From assembly GCF_003255815.1 (NCBI RefSeq), contig NC_037668.1, positions 86,039,783 to 86,103,782 on the forward strand: 64,000 nucleotides of DNA, written 5' to 3'. Source of the DNA: Theropithecus gelada (taxonomy: Eukaryota > Chordata > Mammalia > Primates > Cercopithecidae). The translations under genes were made by a program, and so were the position numbers. Positions 55,430 to 64,000 of this stretch are shown piece after piece. Under the pieces are notes generated by a model. That model was not told where the DNA came from and ran no database searches. It was given only the letters and a program-made list of their open reading frames with translations. Every line of letters begins with the position of its first letter. Position 1 is the stretch's first letter.

Positions 55430-56745
55430 TAAGAAATTTATTTGCTCTGACAACTAAAATCTTGAAGGAATATCCAGCATTTGTTCTGGCTAGAGACAGA
55501 GATGCTCAAAAAGTGTCATCAGGGTTCTTTCTTTCTCTGCTCTTCTACTCTTTGCAGGTTCATCACATTCTCCCCTACTTCCATTGGATCAGCATAAACA
55601 CCTGCAGGTGCCTCCAGTTTATATCATTCTTATAGTTAATGACCAATGGAAGACAGCATCTTTCAAAAAAGTTCCTTTGAAAAAGTTCCAAGAAGGCTTT
55701 ACTTGGCCTACCTTGGGCCTAGCTTATCTCCTACTGCGATGGAGGAGTCAGAACTAGGACTGAAAAGGGGTGGTGTGAGGTCATTCTTTACTAAATCTCC
55801 TGGAATGGGGAAGGATGGTTCCCCAGAGAAACAAATGCTGAGTGAACATCAGTATATGTCAATCTCATAAGGATTAGATAAGTATATAACAAGAACCTTA
55901 TACACAATACCTTCGATTTTTTAACCCAACAATGAAATCATTCCTAAAACTCTCTTTGAAAAGTTCTTGCTTCCATGCATTAATATCTATTTAGATCATT
56001 TGATTTGGAATCTCATCTGTTCTAAGAAACCTTGCATCCCCTTCTCTACCTTAACATCCCCTCAAAACTCCTTATTGCAGTCCTTGTCATTCCTGGCTGG
56101 TATGAGAGTTATTTATGGGCATATCTGTCTATCCAGTTATCAATCTCATTGTCGCAGAGTAGGATTGGATGCTTGGGCTTTGCAATCAAAGATCTAGATT
56201 TGAATTCTAATTCTGCCACTTATGAGCTATATGATCTATTGAAGTTACTTATTCACTCTAAACTTAAATTTCCTCACCTATAAATTTAGTGATAATATAT
56301 ATCTTTAATTTTAAAAAATATTCTTTTATAGCCATATTTTACATAATAAAGGATTTAAAGCAGTTTATAAAATGTACACAATAAAGTAAAAAAATACATA
56401 TGAGAGCCAGAGAAAGCATAAATTACAGTAGACATTTAAGACCTGAGTGAAGGTAAGAATACAAATATATAGACCTCCATAATTGTTAAATTATAGGTCA
56501 TATATAACTATTAAAAACTGAGCTACATCTTTCCAAGAAACAATTAGAAAAAGGAAACTTGGGCAGTTAAGTGATTTCTCTTCTTTGTGTGGCAGAATGA
56601 TGAAAAAAGAACATTTCAAGTCCTCACGAAAGTAGAACTTTTCCTGGCGTTGTTTCTAAATACTAATCCAAGAGGACATTAGGGGTGAATGAGATCTGAA
56701 ATAATATATATAAAGCCCCTGGTTGCTGGTTCAAAAGAGGTGTTT
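55430..56745. repeat. Non-coding sequence with one MIR
   Basis: A plus-strand MIR lies at about 56155-56310 ('gctttgcaatcaaagatcta', 'gccacttatgagctatatga'). There is no other recognised element. Confidence 0.6.
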
Positions 56746-58690
56746 CCAAAAGACACAAATAAATGGAAAGAATTTCCATTTTCATGGATTAGAAGACTTA
56801 ATGTTGTTAAGATGTTAATTCATATCAAAATCACAATGATAATTTTTGGAAAAAGTAGAAAAATCCATCCTAAGATTTTTACGGAATCTTCAAAGTCCCC
56901 AAATAGCCAAAGCAATCTTAAAAAGGAACAAAGTTGGAAGTTTCATACTTCTTGATTTCAATATGTATTACAAAGCTACAGGAATCAAAACAGTGCAGCA
57001 CTGCCCGAGAGACAGATATATAGACCAACTGAATAGAATTAAAAGCCCAGAAATAAACCTTCACATATATACTCAAATGATTTTTAACAAAGGTGCCAAG
57101 AACACTTAACAAGGAGAGGACAATCTTTTCCACAAATGGTGCTGGGAAAATTGGATATCCACATGTTAAAAAAAAAAAAAAAAATTTAGACCTTTATGTG
57201 ATACTCTATATATAAAAATTAACACAAAATCAATCAAAGATGTAAATATAAGACCTAAAACTATAAAACTTTCCAAAGAAAACATAGGAGAAGAGCTTCG
57301 TGACATTAATTTGGCAATGATTTCTTGGATATTACACCAAAAGAAGAAACAATAAAGGTAAAAATAGGTAAATTGGACTACATCAAAATTAAAACTTCTT
57401 TGCACAAAGGGACACAATCAAAAGAGTGAAAAGGCAAACTTTTGGGTGAAAGTATTCATAAATCATATATCTGATAGATAGTTTAATATTCAGAATATAT
57501 AAAGAACTCCCGCAACTCAACAACAAAAAAACAAATAATCTAATTAATAAATTGGCAACAACTTGAATAGTTATTTCTCCAAAGAATATATACAAACGGC
57601 TATTAAGAATATGCAAAGATACCCCAAATCACTAATCATTAGGAAAATGCAAATCAAAACCACAGTGATATAGCACCTTATACTCATTTGAATGGCTGTT
57701 ATTAAAAACAAAAAATAGCCGGGCGCGGTGGCTCACGCCTGTAATCCCAGCACTTTGGGAGGCCGAGGCGGGCGGATCACGAGGTCAGGAGATCGAGATC
57801 ATCCTGGCTAACACGGTGAAACCCCGTCTCTACTGAAAAATAGAAAAAATTAGCTGACGTGGTGGTGGGGGCCTGTAGTCCCAGCTGCTCGGGAGGCTGA
57901 GGCAGGAGAATGGTGTGAACCCGGGAGGCGGAGCTTGCAGTGAGCTGAGATTGCACCACTGCACTCCAGCCTGGGCGACAGAGTGAGACTCTGTCTCAAA
58001 AAAAAAATAAATTAAATAAATAAATAAAACAAATTTTAAAAAGAGAAAATTACATAGTGAAGAAATTGAAAGCCTATGTACTCTTTGTGGGAACATAAAA
58101 TGGTTCAGCTGCTACAGAAATAGTATGGTGGTTCCTCAAAAGTTAAAAACAGAATTATCATTTGATCCAGCAATTTCGCTTCTGGATATATATCCAAAAG
58201 AATTGAAAGCATAGTCTCAAAGAGATATTTGTATATCAGTGTTCACAGTAGCATTATGCACAATAGCCCACAGGTGGAAGCAGCCCAAATCTCTAACAAC
58301 AGATAGCAAAATGTGTTGTATATACACCGATGGAATACTGTTCAGTCTTAAGAGAAATTCTGACACATACTACAACATGGATGAACCTTGAGGACCTTAT
58401 GCTAAGTGAAATAAGCCAGTTACAAAAAGACAAATACTATATAATTCCACTTATATGTGGTACCTAGAGTAGTCAGATTCATAGAGAGAGAAAATAGAAT
58501 GGTGGTTGCCAAGTGGAGAGTTGTTTACTTAACACAGAGTTTCAGTTTTGCAAGATGAAAAAGTTCTGGAATTGAGTGCATGACAATGTGAATATACTTA
58601 ACACTACTGAACTGTACACTTAAATATGTTAAAATTGTAAATTTTATGTTATGTTTATTTTATCATTTAAATTTTTAAAATTTTTTTGAA
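56746..58690 (+). mobile_element. L1MA/MB-type LINE-1 3' part, interrupted by AluY
   Basis: Degraded ORF2 sequence is clear ('agacacaaataaatggaaag', 'caatcttttccacaaatggt', 'tagcaccttatactcatttg', 'tatgctaagtgaaataagcc') followed by the 3' UTR ('gaactgtacacttaaatatg'). Stops and frameshifts abound. An AluY (57718-58030) lies within ORF2, so the L1 is older than that Alu. Confidence 0.9.
57718..58030 (+). mobile_element. Full-length AluY inside the L1
   Basis: GCCGGGCGCGGTGGCTCACG, 'ATCACGAGGTCAGGAGATCG' and 'GGAGGCGGAGCTTGCAGTGA' are AluY signatures. The tail is (AAAT)n. Flanks AAAACAAAAAATA and AAAACAAATTTTA are a probable, slightly diverged target duplication. It ends GAGATTGCACC and so lacks the GATCCGG variant seen at 19.1 kb. 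Confidence 0.93.
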
Positions 58691-58699
58691 GAAAAAAAC

Positions 58700-59380
58700 C
58701 AATGTGGCCTCTTTTTCTCTCTGTTCCTAGAAGAGTGCTTTTCACAAAGGAAGGATGGATAAAATCTGGTTGGGAAGTTCTGGGAAATCTACGCAAAGAA
58801 GACACTTTAAATGCATTACAAAAAACTAAAAGACACCTTCAAAGCAGAGAACAAGCAGTGTGTGTAAAGTATATGGGGGAGTAGTACACACCTAAGGACC
58901 TGGAAGAAAAGGTGTGTGCTGAGAAGAAACAGGGATGGCTGATGAGTCTGGAGAGAGGCAAGATTTGCCTGTTCCATTAAGGAGTCTGGACTTTTACCTG
59001 GAGGGGTCTAGAGTCCTCTTACTCACAAAATGGATTAGAGTACCCAAACCATCATGTCTCAATGACTTGAGAACTGGCTATCTAGTGCATAAATTATCTA
59101 AGTCTTATCATTCTCTCTATGCTGCTTTCTTTTTTTTTTTTTTTTTCATTTCACTGATTATTCACATCATAAATGTCATAGAAATAAAGAATGGTAGAGA
59201 TCATGTAGATCATGAGATCATGACTTGATGAAGGGGAGTGTTATGTAGAGTTAATTTGGGGTGTGAACCCTCTTTGTTAAGGGTCCCCTTTTGTGCCCTG
59301 TCCAGTTTGCAGAGACCCTGTACATTTAGGAAGCATTTTCTAACTGCTGTTTGAATAAAAGAGAGAGTGATGCAGAGACT
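58700..59380. other. Non-coding sequence
   Basis: No gene or repeat is recognised apart from a poly-T run at 59129-59146. Confidence 0.5.
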
Positions 59381-59381
59381 T

Positions 59382-59710
59382 ATTTTTTTCTGTTTTTTTT
59401 GTGTGTGTGTGTGTGTGTGTTTTTTTTTTTGAGACAGAGTCTTGCTCTGTCACCCAGGCTGGAGTGCAGTGGCGCAACCTCGTCTCACTGCAACCTCTGC
59501 CTCCAGGGTTCAAGCGATTCTCCTGCCTCAGCCCCCTGGGTAGCTGGGATTACAGGCATATGCCACCACACCCAGCTAATTTTTGTATTTTTAATAGAGA
59601 CGGGTTTCACCATGTTGGCCAGGCTGGTCTCAAACTCCTGACCTCAGGTGATACACCCACCTCAGCATTCCAAAGTGCTGGGATTACCAGCATGACTCAC
59701 CATGCCCAGC
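59382..59710 (-). mobile_element. Full-length AluS-type element, antisense, with a GT microsatellite in its tail
   Basis: The antisense Alu runs from GCTGGGCATGGTGAGTCATG (right end) to the poly-A tail, seen as T-runs at 59384-59430 on the plus strand. Its tail contains (GT)n at 59400-59420. Flanks TGATGCAGAGACTT (59368-59381) and TGATGCAAAGACTT (59711-59724) are the target duplication. Confidence 0.93.
59400..59420. repeat. GT microsatellite in Alu tail
   Basis: About ten GT units lie between T-runs of the Alu tail, typical of microsatellite birth within degenerate poly-A. Confidence 0.9.
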
Positions 59711-59724
59711 TGATGCAAAGACTT

Positions 59725-60095
59725 TTAAAGCCTGTTCTTGGCACTTAAGCTTTCTCTGGAGCAGAGTCATTATTCAAATATCATCCATGCTAAAGGATTT
59801 TAAGATGAGATTGAGCTTCACAGGAACCTCCCAACCATGGCAAAGCATTCCTGCACTGGGAAATTTCTATTGCCTCTGATGCTTAGTTCCCAATACACAG
59901 AACTGGCAAGGTCATCCTCAGATCCATCTGAATTTAATCCTTCCTTCTTTCATTCACTCAGTCAGAATCTCCTAAGCATAGTGCCATTGCTCTGGGAATT
60001 CAGTCATGAATACAGCCTGATCCTGCCGTGGTGGAAATCATGGTCTAAAGAAAGAAAAAATATATAATTTATAATAAAGTAAAATAAATTAACAA
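59725..60095. other. Unique-looking non-coding sequence
   Basis: No gene or clear repeat is recognised. Confidence 0.5.
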
Positions 60096-60099
60096 AGGA

Positions 60100-60960
60100 T
60101 GCTCTTCCATAGCCTCATCAATGCTATGTAAGTTTTACCTCCTCTATGAAGCCTTTCTTGACCCCATAGCCTCTGTCTGTTTTTCTGTCCTGTGACACCC
60201 CAGAGCAGTTTATTCTCCATGCTACCAATATAAGCCCCATCCAATTCTTCCCACTTGTGTGGTTGCTGGAGAATATTCTTCCATCCACACCTGGATTGTA
60301 ATCTGCTTCACACCAGGGGCTTTTTCACAGTGGCTCAGTGCATCTCATTGGTTCACATTTCTGTGCATTTGCTCATGCTCTTTTCCCAGTTTTCATCCTT
60401 TGTCTGTTGAACTCCTATTCACATTTGAAAGCTGATGTGGATTGGCTCTATGCCCCCACCCAAATCTCTTCTTGAATTTTAATCCACATAATCCCCATGT
60501 GTCAAGGGTGGGAACTGGTGGGAGGTGATTGGATCATGGGGGCAGTTTCCCCCATGCTGTTCTCATGATAGCGAGCTCTAATGGTTTTATAAGTGTTTGA
60601 CAGTTTCTCCTACACATACATTCTCTCTCTCGCCTGCTGCCATGTAAGATGTGCCTGCCTCACCTTCCATCATGATTGTAAGTTTCCTGAGGCCTCCCCA
60701 GTCATGTGGAACTGTGGGTTAATTAAACCACTTTCCTTTATAAATTACCCAGCCTTGGATGTTTCTTTTATAGCAGTGTGAGAACAGATTAATACAAAGG
60801 CCCAGCTCAAATGTTCCCTGCAATATGTAGTTCTCCTTGATTTTATGGGAGTCACTCCTAGTTCTTTGTGCCCACAGCATTCTCTTATTATGTCTATCAT
60901 AGCATTTACTCCACCATTTTGACACGTATTAATTTACCTGCCTGCTTCTCTTACTAGGCA
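60100..60960 (+). repeat. L2 element split by a solo LTR
   Basis: The left part (60100-60432) has 'tctatgaagcctttcttgac' and 'gcttcacaccaggggctttt'. A further L2 start ('gttgaactcctattcacatt') leads to the LTR, and the right part (60797-60960) resumes 'aggcccagctcaaatgttcc'. The two sides join as continuous L2 sequence. Confidence 0.8.
60433..60796 (+). mobile_element. THE1/MST-type MaLR solo LTR
   Basis: It starts TGATGTGGATTGGCTCTATG and ends GAACAGATTAATACA. Inside are 'ggtgggaggtgattggatca', 'tgggggcagtttcccccatg', 'tggttttataag' and 'ttataaattacccagccttg', all THE1/MST landmarks. It is flanked by 5-bp repeats AAAGC (60428-60432) and AAGGC (60797-60801), one mismatch. No internal sequence remains. 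Confidence 0.93.
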
Positions 60961-60999
60961 GGGCTAGAAGAGTGTGACCCTTTATCTGGGATACAGAAT

Positions 61000-61400
61000 C
61001 AGGCAATGCACTAGTTAAGGTAAAGCAAACTGCTCTAACAAATAAAACCTGAAATGATCCAGCACGTGATTTTCAACCAGATTTTCCTGATCAGCAGCAG
61101 TGGGGGCCTGCACTCCATGTAGTCATTCAGGGACCAATCTGATTAAAATTCTGCCATTTTCATGGCATCCAAGATCTCCTTCAACAAGTCGGCAGGTGAA
61201 TGAAAAAATAACTGAGACGGCATATTTTTCCCTAACCACCTCAGGCCAGAAGGGGCACACAAAGGTTTCTGTTCATATCTGACTGGAGAGAACTGAGCAT
61301 GTGACCCCTCCTGGAGAAGGAGAGGGATTAGAAACTAAGCCCTGGCCTGGAAGCCACTTCCCAGTGATGATTCTACACTACAGAAAAGGAGCAGAGATCT
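61000..61400 (+). repeat. Ancient dispersed repeat, copy 2 (family not assigned)
   Basis: 'aaactgctctaacaaataaa', 'gccagaaggggcacacaaag' and 'gagagaactgagcatgtgac' are ordered like the repeat at 52620-52990. Confidence 0.45.
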
Positions 61401-61404
61401 TTGG

Positions 61405-61835
61405 AGGACAGTTGGCCATCTCTACCAAAGGTAACAAAAATGGATTCTTTAGACACAAACCTACCCTACTCAGGAGGTAATAGTGAATTTCTACTTGAAG
61501 CTTTCTGGGAAGTTCAGTATTTAGACACTGAAAGAGAAAGTTGATTTAGAAAAATTCTCAGATTCCTGAAAGGTACTTGGAAGAAAAAGTCTACAAACAG
61601 TATGAGACAATAAAAGATAATGCCACTTAATTTGGTCCTGTAATTATACTTACTTCTTACCAAAGTGCTGAGAATAAACACTCTAATTACTCTACAGGTT
61701 ATGTGGAGATTAATAAATCTGACTCCTGCAGAACACATAGCTTATAAACACAAGATCAGGACTAGGCCTGGCCTGCTATTAGAGTGGTCTCTCTGGGTGG
61801 AAGAAGGAAAGGAATTGTAAGGTGAGAACCTAATT
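61405..61835. other. Unique-looking non-coding sequence
   Basis: No gene or clear repeat is recognised. Confidence 0.5.
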
Positions 61836-61839
61836 TGTG

Positions 61840-62030
61840 CCATGAATTATAATAAGCATTTTATATAAGTCATTTAAACTAATTCTCACAGCCCTGGAGC
61901 AGGGTATTATTGCCTTCATTTGCATATGAGGAAACTGAGTTTCAGAGAAGTGGAAGTACTTCTTTAAAGCAGCAACTCTGGGATTTGAGCCGAGGGCACA
62001 AAGCGCATACTCTTTCCACTGTACCAAGTC
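61840..62030 (-). repeat. MIR fragment
   Basis: 'catttgcatatgaggaaact' and 'gggatttgagccgagggcac' are antisense MIR. Confidence 0.8.
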
Positions 62031-62034
62031 CCTT

Positions 62035-62685
62035 CAAGGGAAACCTCAAAGACCTTCTCAGAACTCTGCTCCATGGAGGATGATTTGGTTGTAAATATGC
62101 AGCTGCCATGCTTATCTGCCCAAAGGCAGATATTGTCACCGAAGATGTGGTCCCTGAAGTAACCCAGTGGCTATGAAGAGGAGGCTTTCTGAAGAGATCT
62201 AACCTTCAAATGCCTTCTTCTGCCCATCAGCCAGAGCCTTTGCCGTGACTTTGTGGATGGGCTCCATTGAGTTCTCATAGAAACGAGCATTTGGAATTGG
62301 ACTCCGTCATGCATTTATATTGGCCTCATCAACGGGATGACTCCAAATGATCAGGCCTAACCATCTGCACACCCTGAGTGGGGGATTCTAGGAAGGAAAG
62401 AATTACCTTGAGCCAAGCAGCAGGAAGCAGAGGCTGCCATGGAGTGGGAGGAGATATGACACGTCTTCATGGAAGTGTATCTGCAGTGTGAGCTCCAGAG
62501 AGGAGAAACGTCCTCTGTATAAACCTGACCTCCTCTAAGACAGGAGGCTCCCACCTCCTGTGAGGAGTCATCCATGTCTACTCTTTGTCTTCCATGCTCT
62601 GCTTCCCTTAACCACACTGTGTTATCTTCCTTCCCTGGTCGCCTGTCTCTTTCTGGGCATTTAGCAGAAGGGCTGCAACTGGTGT
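62035..62685. other. Unique-looking non-coding sequence
   Basis: A 132-codon minus-strand frame (62357-62755) partly overlaps the next MIR, has no domain and is considered chance. Confidence 0.5.
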
Positions 62686-62689
62686 GGAA

Positions 62690-63080
62690 ACAAGAATAGG
62701 GGCAGCCTAGTGTGCGGATCAACAGAATGCACTTTGGCAATAAATCGACATGCATTTCAACTCTGGTTCAGCCACCTGAGACCATGGGCATTTTTATTCC
62801 ACTTCTCTTGAGCTTTGGTTTCTTTGTGTGTAAAATGGGGATCATAGCAATGCTACCTCATAGGATTGTCATAAAGACAAACATGTAAAATGCTGAGCTT
62901 AATATCTGGCATACTTGGTAATTACTCAATTTCTGGTAGAATCTTTTACAGCTTACAAATAAAAGATGAGAGATTTAGAATTTCTAAATCCCACCTGGCA
63001 CTTCCCAGCTATATCATGTTGGGCAAGTCATTTAGATTATCTCAGTCTCAGCTTTTCTATCTGTAACGAAGAAGGAGGAG
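62690..63080 (+). repeat. Two MIR fragments
   Basis: 62690-62950 ('caactctggttcagccacct', 'gtaaaatggggatcatagca') and 62965-63080 ('gttgggcaagtcatttagat', 'cagcttttctatctgtaacg'). Confidence 0.8.
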
Positions 63081-63084
63081 GAGG

Positions 63085-63690
63085 AGGCCACCTGCCCTTG
63101 GATCTTGCAGAATTAACGAGGGTTTCAAATGAAGTAACATTCATGAAAGCTGTGGGGACAGGGAGTGGGGGTAGAGCCAAAGAGTGCATCATCTAGTTAC
63201 AGAAGCAAGACCAAGAAAGATATCTGACAATCTTTAAGGTGAACTTACTTTAGAGACCGTAAAAGCAAAAGGGGCTAAGAGAAGAGTGATAAGGGCTCTA
63301 AGGGGAGTTGGGATGCGCCATGTCTTTGTACATGGATGGAGGTTGGCAGAGAGGAGAGGAAGATCCCATTAATGGTGAAATGGGCACAGCCTGTGTGTTT
63401 GGGGAAAAAGACAGGTTGGGGCAGATGAGCAAGAAGGAAACTCCTTTGCCTAAATCATTATCAAGCACAAAGGACAGTAATGATACAAGTAGGATGGGAC
63501 ATCATGATGGAAGGGAATTGGAGACAGAGAAAAGAATAGACATTTTATTTCTGACTTTTGATGTGGCCGTTGTTATCTTTGCCTACTCAGCATCTGTTAC
63601 CTTGATTTTCCTGTGGGGAGCCCCCACCTCCACCAAATTCCAGGAATTTGAATTGAGGGCTGACAATTCACCCAAGTGACGAAGCCTGAA
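63085..63690. other. Unique-looking non-coding sequence
   Basis: A 123-codon open frame at 63308-63679 has a hydrophobic C-terminal half but no recognisable family, no promoter and no convincing exon boundaries. Confidence 0.45.
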
Positions 63691-63699
63691 ACCTGGGAT

Positions 63700-64000
63700 T
63701 CTTCCTTGACTACCTTCAGCCTTCCCATCCAGACAGCCCTCAATTTTGTAGATTCTACCTCCTTAATACCTCTGATCCACCTATTTCTCTCCATCTCCAC
63801 TATCACCCCCCAATCCAACTCATCTTCACCTCTCATCTGAATACATATGTCAGCCTCTTACCTACTATCCTTGCCTCCACTCCATCTCCCTCCAATCCAT
63901 TCTACTTCCTGCAGCAAGAGTGTTTTTTTTTTCCTATAGTGCAGATATTCCTCTCCTATTTAATATCGTTTGATGGCTTCACATTACCCAGAGAATAAAT
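63700..64000 (+). repeat. Pyrimidine-rich ancient dispersed repeat, runs off window
   Basis: 'tctacctccttaatacctct', 'cttctactt'-type text and 'gatggcttcacattacccag' resemble a common old mammalian repeat whose core has 'cctccaatggcttcccatct'. The family is not assigned, and the element may continue beyond 64000. Confidence 0.4.

Noticed and set aside
59401..59748. 115-codon frame over the Alu at 59.4 kb
   Set aside because: It is the well-known open antisense Alu translation and not an independent gene.
1..64000. CRISPR arrays, operons, tRNA or rRNA genes
   Set aside because: No regularly spaced direct repeats with unique spacers, no compact gene strings, and no tRNA or rRNA landmarks were seen; the DNA is primate nuclear sequence.

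Overview
This is a 64 kb stretch of catarrhine primate nuclear DNA. It looks gene-poor: it is dominated by ancient MIR and L2 fragments with a thin layer of primate-specific insertions (Alu, L1PA, an ERV9/LTR12 provirus, a THE1/MST solo LTR). A 5'-truncated young AluY at 19002-19163 carries several base changes that I associate with Old World monkey AluY (AluYR-type) copies and not with human AluY. The best guess is therefore an Old World monkey (macaque, baboon or guenon type) and not human; this rests on remembered subfamily diagnostics.

Layout. 1-7145: the 3' part of a defective ERV9 (HERV-9 family) provirus on the + strand: pre-gag leader with two tandem duplications, broken gag, protease and RT/RNase H remnants, a 290 bp purine-rich tract where integrase and most of the surface env should be, a broken env remnant, a polypurine tract, and a complete 3' LTR of LTR12 type. 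The 5' LTR is outside the window. 7146-16280: old repeats (L2, MIR, MER5-like) and microsatellites. 16287-16898: a 5'-truncated, intronless VKORC1 retrocopy on the minus strand with one internal stop, abutting an AluJ-type element. 17.2-26.5 kb: MIR/L2 sequence with a possible homeodomain/E-box cluster near 24.03 kb. 26.5-27.6 kb: a minus-strand block that reads like an mRNA 3' end. 30.5-36 kb: old L1, L2 and a ~420 bp TG-rich array.

38.4-39.4 kb is a strong CpG island, the only promoter-like region outside the LTRs. It includes a CAG/AGC triplet tract and has AT-rich homeodomain-like sites upstream. I cannot name its gene and no reading frame in it is convincing. 43992-44138 is a 147-nt in-frame open segment between plausible splice sites that would encode a membrane-spanning stretch; it is an unassigned candidate exon. 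44.4-64 kb returns to MIR/L2 sequence with several clean insertions showing target-site duplications: an L1PA 3' end, four Alus, and a solo LTR nested in an L2.

There is no operon, CRISPR array or intact protein-coding gene. The functional candidates are the CpG island, the LTR12 promoter, the unassigned exon-like segments and the homeodomain-type motif clusters.
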